In this document: one piece after another, positions 7,883 to 15,588 of the stretch
How the letters are laid out: the number at the start of each line of letters is the position of its first letter
How positions within the stretch are numbered: the first letter of the stretch is position 1
DNA from: Brotaphodocola faecis
Lineage (GTDB): Bacteria > Bacillota > Clostridia > Lachnospirales > Lachnospiraceae
Assembly: GCF_040096075.1 (NCBI RefSeq)
Contig: NZ_JBBMFJ010000002.1
Location: 124,001 to 188,000, forward strand
DNA length: 64,000 nucleotides
Direction: 5' to 3'
Made by a program: the position numbers and the translations under genes
Notes under the pieces: model-generated
Databases searched by the model: none
The model's input: only the letters and a program-made list of their open reading frames with translations
What the model was told of the DNA's origin: nothing

Positions 7883-8758
7883 ATGATGAAAAAGAGACTG
7901 GCACTGGCAGTCAGCGCAATGCTGGCGATCGGAATGCTGACCGGATGCGGCAGCAAGGCAGATACTGCAGCAACCACTGCAGCAGCTGAGGCAGCAACGA
8001 CTGCAGCAGAAACCACCGCAGAGACCACTGCAGCAGAGAGCGCAGCAGAAGTATCTGCTGAGAATCCGTTTAACGGCAAGACTGTAAAGGTAGGATGCTC
8101 CGCAACATTTGTACCCTTTGAGTCCATCGAGATGGCAGCAGACGGCAAAAAGACCTATGTGGGTATGAATATTGATATCATCAAAACCGTTGTTGAGAAG
8201 AATGGCGGCGAAGTAGAATTCGTAGATATGCCGTTCAAGAGCCTGATGGCAGCGATTCAGGCAAAACAGATTGATTTCTGCAGCGGCGGTATGGCACCGA
8301 CCGAAGAGCGTAAGCAGACTCTGGACTTCTCTGAGATCTTTTTCTATCCGAGAAATGCCATTGTATATCGTTCTGAGGACAGCTATCCGGATCTGGATTC
8401 CCTGAAGGGCAAGAAGATCGCGTATGTATTCGGAACCAACTATCAGCAGGTTGCTGAGAGCGTTGAAGGCGCAGAGACGGTAGGTATTCAGGGCAGCCCG
8501 GCCTGTATCGAGGAAGTAAAGAGCAAACGTGTAGATGCATGCATCGTAGACGGCGCCGGCGCAACCGAGTTCCTGAAGAACAATGATACTCTGGCTATGA
8601 GCCTGTTAGACAAGACAGATGACTGCTTTGCAATCGGATTCCCGAAAGAGTCTCCGTACTATGAGACATTCAACAGCACTCTGAAAGAGATGATGGAGAA
8701 CGGCGAGCTGGATGCTATCATTGCAGATCATCTGAGTGAGCAGTTTATTCTGGACTAA
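7883..8758 (+). CDS. Polar amino acid ABC transporter substrate-binding lipoprotein
   Basis: 291 residues. A lipoprotein signal ends in the lipobox LTGC (residues about 19-22). An Ala/Thr/Glu-rich tether of about 40 residues follows, then a family 3 solute-binding domain: VKVGCSATFVPFE, YVGMNIDIIKTVVEK, DFCSGGMAPTEER and the hinge segment KIAYVFGTNYQQ. It captures an amino acid at the outer membrane face and hands it to the downstream permease. The start is the first of two adjacent ATG codons behind GGAGG. A strong hairpin separates it from the permease gene, fitting higher expression of the binding protein. The exact ligand is not deducible. Confidence 0.9.
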   Translation: MMKKRLALAVSAMLAIGMLTGCGSKADTAATTAAAEAATTAAETTAETTAAESAAEVSAENPFNGKTVKVGCSATFVPFESIEMAADGKKTYVGMNIDIIKTVVEKNGGEVEFVDMPFKSLMAAIQAKQIDFCSGGMAPTEERKQTLDFSEIFFYPRNAIVYRSEDSYPDLDSLKGKKIAYVFGTNYQQVAESVEGAETVGIQGSPACIEEVKSKRVDACIVDGAGATEFLKNNDTLAMSLLDKTDDCFAIGFPKESPYYETFNSTLKEMMENGELDAIIADHLSEQFILD

Positions 8759-8797
8759 ATTACACAAACAGATCGTCTGGAATTGTGTCTGATGATG

Positions 8798-8821
8798 GAG
8801 TCCGGCTTGCCGGACTCTTTT
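8798..8821 (+). terminator. Intercistronic hairpin / partial terminator
   Basis: GAGTCCGGC (8798-8806) pairs perfectly with GCCGGACTC (8809-8817), followed by TTTT. It sits between the binding-protein and permease genes and likely lets only part of transcription continue. Confidence 0.7.
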
Positions 8822-8839
8822 CCATGAGAGGAGTAAGGT

Positions 8840-9508
8840 ATGAATCTTGATTTCAGCTGCGTGTGGCAGTATTGGCCGTTTTTATATCACGGAGCATTGA
8901 CAACCCTGAAAATGACCGGCATTTGTCTGGTTCTGGGATTTCTGTTAGGTGTGCTGCTGTCACTGATTAAGATCAGTAACTGCAAACCGCTGGTATGGTT
9001 CGGTCGGTTCTACACATCTATTTTCCGCGGGACCCCGCTGCTGGTACAGTTGTGTATCGTACATTTCGGTCTTCCACAGCTGATTGGTGTTACACTGACT
9101 ACGACTCAGTCCGGCATCCTGACATTTTCCCTGAACTCTGCGGCCTATATCTCTGAGATCTTCCGCGGCGGTATCATGGGCGTAGACAAAGGCCAGTATG
9201 AAGCGGCCATGTCCCTGGGAGTTTCTTACCGGGATATGATGAAAGACATCGTGCTGCCCCAGGCGGTGAAGCATGTGCTTCCAAGCCTGGTCAATGAAGC
9301 AATTGCACTTCTGAAAGAATCTTCCATTCTTTCCTACATCGGTGCAGTGGAGCTTCTTCGTGCAGCGGATCAGATCACCGTACTGACATTCCGGTTCTTT
9401 GAGCCGTATCTGGTGATTGCATTGATTTACTACGTAATGGTTATGATTCTGTCGGCTGTGGCCAGCCGTCTGGAAAGGTGGGTGAACAGAAGTGATCGAG
9501 TTTCGTGA
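8840..9508 (+). CDS. Polar amino acid ABC transporter permease
   Basis: 222 residues, a HisM/GlnP-type permease with about five membrane helices. The EAA loop that docks to the ATPase is visible as GQYEAAMSLGVSYRDMMKD, after the AAYISEIFRGGI segment typical of amino acid permeases. It forms the membrane channel for the importer; with a single permease gene it probably works as a homodimer. It overlaps the ATPase gene by 17 nt. AGGAG lies just before the start. Confidence 0.92.
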   Translation: MNLDFSCVWQYWPFLYHGALTTLKMTGICLVLGFLLGVLLSLIKISNCKPLVWFGRFYTSIFRGTPLLVQLCIVHFGLPQLIGVTLTTTQSGILTFSLNSAAYISEIFRGGIMGVDKGQYEAAMSLGVSYRDMMKDIVLPQAVKHVLPSLVNEAIALLKESSILSYIGAVELLRAADQITVLTFRFFEPYLVIALIYYVMVMILSAVASRLERWVNRSDRVS

Positions 9509-10214
9509 TGTACATAAAAGTTTTGGTGACCTGGAGGTCCTGAAAGGGATCAATCTGAAGATTGAAAAAGGTCAGGTGGTGACACTAATCGGCCCGTCCG
9601 GTTCTGGTAAATCCACCATTCTCAGATGTATGAATCTGCTGGAGCGTCCTACCAGCGGTACCGTACTGATTGAAGGAACGGATATTACAGAGCCGAAGAC
9701 TGATATCCAGGCAATCCGCAAGAATATCGGCATGGTATTCCAGCATTTCAACCTGTTCCCGCATATGACCGTCATGGAAAACATGACCTATGCGCCTATG
9801 AAGGTAAACAAGGTAGAAAAGTCTGCGGCAGAGGCAAAGGCCATGGAGCTTTTAAAGCTGGTCGGCCTGACGGAAAAGGCAGACGCATATCCGGGCAAGT
9901 TGTCCGGCGGACAGAAGCAGCGAATTGCCATCGCCAGAGCACTGGCCATGGAGCCGCAGATCATGCTGTTCGATGAGCCGACCAGCGCACTGGATCCGGA
10001 GATGGTAAAAGAGGTTCTGGAGGTTATCAAGAACCTGGCTCACACGGGTATCACCATGGCTCTGGTTACCCATGAGATGGGCTTTGCCAGAGAGGTGGCA
10101 GACCGGATCTGCTTCATTGATGGAGGATACATTCTGGAAGATTCCACCCCGGAAGAATTCTTTGCGAATCCGAAAACGGACCGGGCAAAGAGCTTTCTGG
10201 AGAAAGTGCTGTAA
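9492..10214 (+). CDS. Polar amino acid ABC transporter ATP-binding protein
   Basis: 240 residues, GlnQ/HisP type. Walker A is GPSGSGKST, the Q-loop lies at VFQHFNLFPHMTVMEN, the signature is LSGGQKQR, Walker B is IMLFDEPTSALDP, and the switch His is in LVTHEMGFA. It powers uptake by the preceding permease. The start codon is GTG at 9492, inside the permease gene, so translation is coupled. A good terminator follows the stop by 25 nt. Confidence 0.95.
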   Translation: MIEFRDVHKSFGDLEVLKGINLKIEKGQVVTLIGPSGSGKSTILRCMNLLERPTSGTVLIEGTDITEPKTDIQAIRKNIGMVFQHFNLFPHMTVMENMTYAPMKVNKVEKSAAEAKAMELLKLVGLTEKADAYPGKLSGGQKQRIAIARALAMEPQIMLFDEPTSALDPEMVKEVLEVIKNLAHTGITMALVTHEMGFAREVADRICFIDGGYILEDSTPEEFFANPKTDRAKSFLEKVL

Positions 10215-10238
10215 GAAAAAGTCCTATATGAATGAAAG

Positions 10239-10279
10239 AAGACCAGATACCACCGGGGACGGAGGATCTGGTCTTTGTT
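10239..10279 (+). terminator. Terminator of the amino acid ABC operon
   Basis: AAGACCAGAT (10239-10248) pairs perfectly with ATCTGGTCTT (10266-10275), followed by a T-rich stretch. The roughly 200 nt from here to the thymidine kinase stop show nothing else. Confidence 0.8.
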
Positions 10280-10482
10280 TATTTAATAGGAAAATTATTT
10301 TTTAACGGATCCCCGCGGCGGAGCCCTTCTGACCCGGCCGGAATGTCGATCAGGCAGTTACTTCCGGACAGACACAGAATCAGGGTTTCGTTCCGTTTCA
10401 TGGCTAGTACCGGACTCCATGTTCTTTTTCTCCTATTTCACAGCTTGAATTTGTCTGTTTTTTCTCAAAAAGTAAACTCCTG

Positions 10483-11088
10483 TCAGTGCTTCTGTCTCCA
10501 GAGTTTTCCTTCCTTATAATGTTTCCTGCAGAGTGCCACATAACTTTCGTTGGAGCCCAGCATAATCTGTGCACCTTCGCGTACAATCTTGCCATCTGCA
10601 TAACGGGTATTGCACTGTGCCCGCTTTCCGCACCAGCAGACCGTAGGGACCTCCTCGATTACATCCGCAATCTCCATCAGTCTCCTCGAGCCCGGAAACA
10701 GATGATTCAGGAAGTCTGTCCGCAGACCATAGCACAGAACCGGAATATTGTAAAAGTCTACAAAATCCGAAAGGGTGTCCACCTCATCTGGGGAAAGAAA
10801 CTGCGCTTCATCTACCAGAATGGCATTCACTTCTTTCCCATGGTAACAGTATTCTCCGCTCTCCTTTGCCCAGACTCCCGATATTTCTTTTAAAAACTCA
10901 TCCACATAACCGGCCGGAGCAGAGAGTCCCATCCGGGAACAGATCTCATTCTCCCTGTCGCGATTGTCTGTCCGCGGTTTCAAAAGTACCGCGTACTGCC
11001 CGCGCTCCTCATAGTTGTAGCGCACCATCAGAATGTTTGCAGACTTGGAACTGCCCATCGCGCCGTATCTGAAATATAATTTTGCCAT
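10483..11088 (-). CDS. tdk: Thymidine kinase
   Basis: 201 residues, type II thymidine kinase of the nucleoside salvage pathway: thymidine plus ATP gives dTMP. The P-loop is GAMGSSKS, Walker B is ILVDEAQFLS, and the lasso/zinc region has CWCGKRAQCNTRY with a second ligand pair near CRKHY. The length is normal. It is transcribed alone or with the small membrane protein gene upstream on the same strand, about 36 nt away. Confidence 0.95.
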   Translation of the reverse strand: MAKLYFRYGAMGSSKSANILMVRYNYEERGQYAVLLKPRTDNRDRENEICSRMGLSAPAGYVDEFLKEISGVWAKESGEYCYHGKEVNAILVDEAQFLSPDEVDTLSDFVDFYNIPVLCYGLRTDFLNHLFPGSRRLMEIADVIEEVPTVCWCGKRAQCNTRYADGKIVREGAQIMLGSNESYVALCRKHYKEGKLWRQKH

Positions 11089-11124
11089 CCCAGTAACCTC
11101 TCAATTTCTATTTTTTACGTTTCC

Positions 11125-11343
11125 CTATAAAAGAATCCGAATCACCAGCCATACAATTCCAACCAGGAAAAGCACTGCTGCAAAAGCAGTAGAAAGTCCA
11201 AACAAAACTGCGCCCACTGCCAGAGACAGAACAAAACCAACCAGACTTAAGACTGCTCCCAGAAGTTTTCCGCAAACTCTGAGGGCCAGACCGACGCATT
11301 TAAAAATCAGTACTAAAAAAATTACAGCAAATAGTATTGTCAT
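11125..11343 (-). CDS. Small hydrophobic membrane protein
   Basis: 72 residues, almost entirely hydrophobic, forming two or three membrane segments with short Gly-rich turns (VGLALRVCGKLLG). A near-ideal ribosome site, AGGAGGTGAG, precedes the ATG, which is the main support that it is real. No family recognised. It precedes the thymidine kinase gene on the same strand and may share a transcript. Confidence 0.6.
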   Translation of the reverse strand: MTILFAVIFLVLIFKCVGLALRVCGKLLGAVLSLVGFVLSLAVGAVLFGLSTAFAAVLFLVGIVWLVIRILL

Positions 11344-11430
11344 AATTGTACTCTCACCTCCTGTACTGTTTTCTCTTCAATCCATAGGATTATATCTGTT
11401 TTTTTCGGAAATGTAAATGTTCCTCCTGCA

Positions 11431-11460
11431 TTTCAGCCTATTTCAGCCTATTTCAGCCTA
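11431..11460. repeat. Three tandem copies of a 10-bp unit
   Basis: TTTCAGCCTA occurs three times without interruption at 11431, 11441 and 11451, with a degenerate fourth copy (ATTGTACCTA) after it. The period is close to one helical turn, as in some protein-binding arrays. Confidence 0.75.
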
Positions 11461-11477
11461 ATTGTACCTAATTTTGT

Positions 11478-11517
11478 TTTAACATTGCGCAAAACTAAGG
11501 TTTTACGCAATGTTAAA
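11478..11517. repeat. 40-bp near-perfect palindrome upstream of the recombinase operon
   Basis: TTTAACATTGCG (11478-11489) and CGCAATGTTAAA (11506-11517) are perfect 12-bp arms. After one mismatch the stem resumes as AAAAC/GTTTT around a TAAG loop, giving 17 paired positions of 18. There is no run of T beyond ordinary AT-richness, so a plain terminator is not convincing. It could be a recombinase or repressor site for the proteins encoded next door. Nothing codes between 11344 and 11780. Confidence 0.6.
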
Positions 11518-11668
11518 GTACATTTTTCGAATGTTTGTTCTAATTTTTGCCTGTTTTTTGTTGAAATTTTAAATTGTGTTTTCATCTTCTTGAATTATCT
11601 GACATTAATTTTTACGTTTTCACACCTGCTATCCTACGCTTTTTTCTCGATTATCGCGTTATACAGTG

Positions 11669-11733
11669 CTATGTATAGCATATCTATGTATAGCATTATA
11701 TAGCACTTCTATTTATGTATGACGCTTCTATTT
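11669..11733. repeat. Two pairs of direct repeats before the recombinase operon promoter
   Basis: CTATGTATAGCAT occurs at 11669-11681 and 11684-11696 (15-bp period), and CTTCTATTT at 11706-11714 and 11725-11733 (19-bp period). They abut and overlap the -35 box. Ribbon-helix-helix proteins commonly bind such tandem sites, and the first gene downstream encodes one. Confidence 0.6.
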
Positions 11734-11761
11734 GACGGGACATTTGCCCCTGTGTTATACT
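11732..11761 (+). promoter_or_regulatory. Promoter of the coiled-coil/recombinase operon
   Basis: TTGACG (11732-11737), 18-nt spacer, TATACT (11756-11761) with an extended -10 TG at 11753-11754. The direct repeats overlap its upstream edge. Confidence 0.7.
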
Positions 11762-11782
11762 ATTTTTCAGGAGGATGAAGAT

Positions 11783-12799
11783 ATGAAAGAAGAAAAGACC
11801 ACAAAAGAAAGCAAACAGGTGAACTTCCGCATTGATCCGGATTCTGCGGAAGCATTCCGCCAGTTCTGCACATCCCACGGAATGAACCAGGCGCAGGGAT
11901 TTGATCATCTTCTGCAGGTTCTGGAGCTGAACAACGCCAAGGCCGCGACTCCTGGCCGTATTGTAGAAATAGAAAATTTTGAACGCCTTTTGAAAGACAT
12001 TTTATCGGCCTATATCAACAGCATTGAGCTGAGCAGCAACGCGGAACTGCGCGTACAGGAACACTTTCAGTCAGATTTAAAACGAAAAGACCGGACGATT
12101 GACGAACTGCGGGAAAAAGTAGATCTCCTGGAAGCAGAAAAGAAAGAAACGGAAGCAGGTATGGCAGCCCTGCGCGAGGAGCAGAAACGGCTGCAGGAAC
12201 AGGCCCAGTATGCCATCAGCCAGATGGATGCCGCGAAAAAGGCCGCTTTGGATCAGGAAGAGATGAACCGCATCCTGCAAATGCAGAATCAGGAGCTGCA
12301 GAACAAAATGGCTCAATATGACGCGCTGCTGCAATCAGAGACACAGGCAAAGAAAGAAGCTGCTGCGTCCCAACTAAAGATTCAGGAACTGGAACAAAAA
12401 CTGTCCCATGAGACCGAACAAAAGAACACTCTGGAACAGACTGCAGCACAGCTGCAGGAACAGGTTCGGGAAATGGAAAATCAGCGCCTGGATGACCGGC
12501 TGCGGATTGCGGATCTAAAGCGGCAGCTCACGGATAAAGATGCGGATACACAGGCTATGCTAAAGCAGGCACGGATGCAGGCGGAACTGGAACAGGAACG
12601 CGCCGTAATCGCAAAGGAACGGGAAATGCAGGAAGAACTGAGAAACGCCGACCGGGAAACCGTGCGGCTGCAGGCCGAACTGGAACAGCTGCGCATGAAG
12701 CTGGCACAGGAAAACACACAGAAACCAAAAACAGGTTCAGAGGAGCCAGATACAGACAACAAAGCACAAGGCTCTTCTGCCGGTACAGAAAGGGAGTAA
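11783..12799 (+). CDS. Ribbon-helix-helix plus long coiled-coil protein
   Basis: 338 residues. Residues about 10-50 (QVNFRIDPDSAEAFRQFC and on) fit a ribbon-helix-helix DNA-binding fold. From about residue 80 to 310 the chain is a continuous Glu/Gln/Lys/Ala-rich coiled coil with heptads, then a polar tail. The layout resembles plasmid KfrA-type or chromosome-organising proteins, but I do not recognise the exact family. The start at 11783 is chosen for AGGAGG 8 nt upstream. The tyrosine recombinase gene starts 6 nt after its stop, so the two are partners in one operon; a role in guiding or architecture for recombination is inference. Confidence 0.75.
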   Translation: MKEEKTTKESKQVNFRIDPDSAEAFRQFCTSHGMNQAQGFDHLLQVLELNNAKAATPGRIVEIENFERLLKDILSAYINSIELSSNAELRVQEHFQSDLKRKDRTIDELREKVDLLEAEKKETEAGMAALREEQKRLQEQAQYAISQMDAAKKAALDQEEMNRILQMQNQELQNKMAQYDALLQSETQAKKEAAASQLKIQELEQKLSHETEQKNTLEQTAAQLQEQVREMENQRLDDRLRIADLKRQLTDKDADTQAMLKQARMQAELEQERAVIAKEREMQEELRNADRETVRLQAELEQLRMKLAQENTQKPKTGSEEPDTDNKAQGSSAGTERE

Positions 12800-12805
12800 T
12801 GCAGC

Positions 12806-13915
12806 ATGAATGAACTGCCGTACCATGAGCAGCGCGACCAGAAGAATGAAGCGAAACTGCAGGAGCTGCTTACTGCTCTCCCGCCTTTCTGCGCGGATTT
12901 CTTTCGTGGAATCGAACCGGCTACCTCTTCCATGACCAGGCTTTCCTATGCGTATGATATCAGTATGTTTTTTGATTTTCTTATCAGCGGACGCGCCAAG
13001 GAGGCCTCATCGCTATGCATAGAAGCCAAACCAGAAAACCGCTTTGCGGGATTATCCGCCAAAGACTTCACCATGGAACAGTTCCGTCGGATTTCCGTCA
13101 CCGATCTGGAACGTTATCTGGAATATTTGAAATACCGCCCGGATGATCCGGACCATCGAAATACCAACAAAGAACAGGGAATCAAACGAAAGTTCTTCTC
13201 CCTGAAAAGTTTTTTTGGTTATTTCCAGCGTACTGGCCAGATCACTGCCAATCCTACATTGTCTATGCAAGTGCCGAAAATCCGGGAAAAAGAGATTATC
13301 CGGCTAAACCAGGAAGAAATCAAAGAACTGTTAAAAGAAGCCGAAAGCGGTGCTGGTCTCTCACCAAAGCAACAGCAGTTTCATCAGAAAACAAGAGTAC
13401 GGGACTGCGCGATTCTGGCGCTCATGCTGGGAACCGGTATCCGTGTATCGGAATGTGTTGGTTTAAACCTGTCAGATGTAGACTTGAAGGAACAGGGAAT
13501 TCATATTCACCGGAAAGGTGGAAAAGAGGCAACGGTTTATTTCAGCAATGAAGTTGCGCAGTATCTGGAACGTTATCTGGAAGAACGCATGGAACTGCAT
13601 ACAAAAGCGAATCACACCGAGGAGCTGAACCCCCAGGAAGAACCGGCGCTTTTTCTCTCTCTTCGCAGGAAGCGTCTGACGGTGCGCAGCGTAGAATATC
13701 TGGTTAAAAAGTACGCGTCCGTGGCAACACCGAAGAAAAAGATCACGCCGCATAAGCTTCGGAGCAGCTACGGCTCTGCCCTTTACGCGAAAACGAATGA
13801 TATTTATCTGGTTGCGGATATTCTGGGGCACAATGATGTCAATATTACCAGAAAGTTTTATGCTGCCATTGAGGAAGAACGGCGCAAGAGCGTAAAACAC
13901 ATTGATCTTCTGTAA
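12806..13915 (+). CDS. Tyrosine recombinase, XerS-like
   Basis: 369 residues. The C-terminal catalytic domain is complete: Arg in GTGIRVSE, Lys in HRKGGKEATV, HKLR in ITPHKLRSSYG, His in ILGHND, and the nucleophile Tyr in TRKFYAA. The N-terminal half (LPPFCADFF, then a SAM-like core-binding domain) and the overall length match single-protein XerS recombinases (about 356 residues) better than XerC/XerD (about 300). Such enzymes resolve chromosome dimers at a dif site, in streptococci located close to the gene. No excisionase, phage genes or att repeats accompany it, so a mobile-element integrase is less likely, though not excluded. Confidence 0.85.
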   Translation: MNELPYHEQRDQKNEAKLQELLTALPPFCADFFRGIEPATSSMTRLSYAYDISMFFDFLISGRAKEASSLCIEAKPENRFAGLSAKDFTMEQFRRISVTDLERYLEYLKYRPDDPDHRNTNKEQGIKRKFFSLKSFFGYFQRTGQITANPTLSMQVPKIREKEIIRLNQEEIKELLKEAESGAGLSPKQQQFHQKTRVRDCAILALMLGTGIRVSECVGLNLSDVDLKEQGIHIHRKGGKEATVYFSNEVAQYLERYLEERMELHTKANHTEELNPQEEPALFLSLRRKRLTVRSVEYLVKKYASVATPKKKITPHKLRSSYGSALYAKTNDIYLVADILGHNDVNITRKFYAAIEEERRKSVKHIDLL

Positions 13916-14063
13916 TTGCCTTCGTCAGGTTGTTTTTTTATTATGGCATAAAGCATAGGCACATAGGCAATTTTTCAAAAAAGATGCTGGTTCATTTTGC
14001 CGTCTTAAGGTATACTGATAGGGTGCAAAAATTTACATTGGTGAAACTGAGAGGAAATCAATT

Positions 14064-14756
14064 ATGAATGGAACTTTATACGGTGTTGGAGTAGGTCCCG
14101 GAGATTCCCGTCTTATGACCTGTCTTGCAGTAGATACCATCAAACACTGCCCGGTGATTGCCGTTCCGGCCGATGGAAAAGGAAACGCCGTTGCGTACCG
14201 GATCGCAAGCGGTATGGTAGAGGATATTGACCGCAAGGAATGCATTGACCTTACCACTCCTATGACAAAAGACCGTGCCGTGTTAAATGCGGCTTATCAG
14301 ACTGCTGCGGACCGGATCATAGAACAGCTGGAGCAGGGAAAGGATGTGGCCTGCCTTACGCTGGGGGATCCGACCATTTACAGCACTTACATTTACATTC
14401 ACCGGCTGGTGAAAGCCCGCGGCTATGCCACACAGATTATCAATGGGATTCCCTCTTTCTGTGCGGTCAGCGCCCGTCTGGAGGACAGTCTTGTGGACCG
14501 CTCGGAACAGCTTCATATCATTCCATCCACCTACGGTGTTGAGGACGCGTTAAAACTGCCGGGAACCAAGGTATTAATGAAGGCTGCTTCCAAAATGCCT
14601 TTGGTAAAAGAGGCATTAAAACGGAGCAATATGAAATGTTCCATGATTGAAAACTGCGGAATGCCCGAGGAACATATTTATCACAATGCTGACGATATTC
14701 CGGATCAGGCCAGCTACTATTCCATTGTTGTTGTAAAAGAGGATCATCATGATTGA
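14064..14756 (+). CDS. cobI: Precorrin-2/cobalt-factor II C20-methyltransferase
   Basis: 230 residues, a tetrapyrrole SAM-dependent methylase. The N-terminal GVGVGPGDSRLMT and the TLGDPTIYST motif are characteristic of CbiL/CobI, which methylates C20 of the corrin precursor in B12 synthesis. It is separated from other cobalamin genes here (cobD and cbiB lie 48 kb away) and is instead followed, with an 8-nt overlap, by an ABC-2 transporter ATPase gene. No B12 riboswitch is visible in the 148 nt upstream. Confidence 0.9.
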   Translation: MNGTLYGVGVGPGDSRLMTCLAVDTIKHCPVIAVPADGKGNAVAYRIASGMVEDIDRKECIDLTTPMTKDRAVLNAAYQTAADRIIEQLEQGKDVACLTLGDPTIYSTYIYIHRLVKARGYATQIINGIPSFCAVSARLEDSLVDRSEQLHIIPSTYGVEDALKLPGTKVLMKAASKMPLVKEALKRSNMKCSMIENCGMPEEHIYHNADDIPDQASYYSIVVVKEDHHD

Positions 14757-15588
14757 ACTGCAGCATCTGACCAAACAATATGACCAGTTTGTCGCGGTCA
14801 GTGATTTAAATCTTACCATCAAAACCGGAGAATTTTTCGGACTTTTAGGACCAAACGGAGCTGGAAAAACAACCACCATCAGCATGCTCTCTACACTTCT
14901 GCTGCCAACAAAGGGCTCCATCCAAATTGATGGAGAACCGCTGACCAGAAAAAATGACCGACTGAAACGAAAGCTCAGCGTTGTTACCCAGGAATATTCC
15001 ATGCGACAGGACATGACTATGGATGAAATCATGGAATATCAGGGTCGGCTTTACTATATGCCGGTAAAAAAGATCAGGGAACGTTCCGAAGAATTACTGG
15101 ACTTTTGCGGACTGCTGAACTATCGAAAGCGAACCGTCCGAAAGCTGTCCGGTGGGATGAAACGAAAACTTATGGTCTGCCGCGCACTGCTGACAGAACC
15201 GGAAATTTTGCTGTTAGATGAGCCAACCGCCGGTATGGACGCGCTGGCCCGCCGGCAGATGTGGAATCTCTTAAAAAAACTGAACCAGCGGAATCTGACC
15301 ATTCTGCTGACTACCCACTATATGGAAGAGGCAGAGTCTCTCTGTGACCGTGTGGGCTTTATGTGCCGCGGAGTTCTGGAAGAAACGGATACCCCCAGAC
15401 ACATGATTGAACTCCTTGGCCGTTATGCCGTCGATGAGACAACCGGGGACGGTGTGAGGAGCCATTATTTTTCCGGAAAGGAGGAAGCAATCCGGTATCT
15501 CTCTGACTCTCCCTGGGAAACAACGCTTCGCAGCACAACGCTGGAAGATGTTTTTCTGGAGCACGTTGGAAAGCTGGATCGCAAGTGA
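14749..15588 (+). CDS. ABC-2 type transporter ATP-binding protein
   Basis: 279 residues, of the CcmA/NodI/DrrA kind. Walker A is GPNGAGKTT, the Q-loop is VVTQEYSMRQDMTMDE, the signature is LSGGMKRK, Walker B is ILLLDEPTAGMDALARR, and the switch His is in TTHYMEEAE. The C-terminal 70 residues form the usual extra domain of exporters. It pairs with the next gene and overlaps the methyltransferase gene upstream. The substrate is unknown. Confidence 0.9.
   Translation: MIELQHLTKQYDQFVAVSDLNLTIKTGEFFGLLGPNGAGKTTTISMLSTLLLPTKGSIQIDGEPLTRKNDRLKRKLSVVTQEYSMRQDMTMDEIMEYQGRLYYMPVKKIRERSEELLDFCGLLNYRKRTVRKLSGGMKRKLMVCRALLTEPEILLLDEPTAGMDALARRQMWNLLKKLNQRNLTILLTTHYMEEAESLCDRVGFMCRGVLEETDTPRHMIELLGRYAVDETTGDGVRSHYFSGKEEAIRYLSDSPWETTLRSTTLEDVFLEHVGKLDRK

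Noticed and set aside
11431..11460. CRISPR array
   Set aside because: The units are only 10 bp and contiguous, without spacers, and no cas gene is present.
11344..13915. Integrated phage or integrative element around the tyrosine recombinase
   Set aside because: There is no excisionase, tRNA, att direct repeat, relaxase or phage gene nearby; the recombinase looks more like a chromosomal XerS.
13916..14063. Cobalamin riboswitch ahead of cobI
   Set aside because: The gap is too short and lacks the B12-box sequence.
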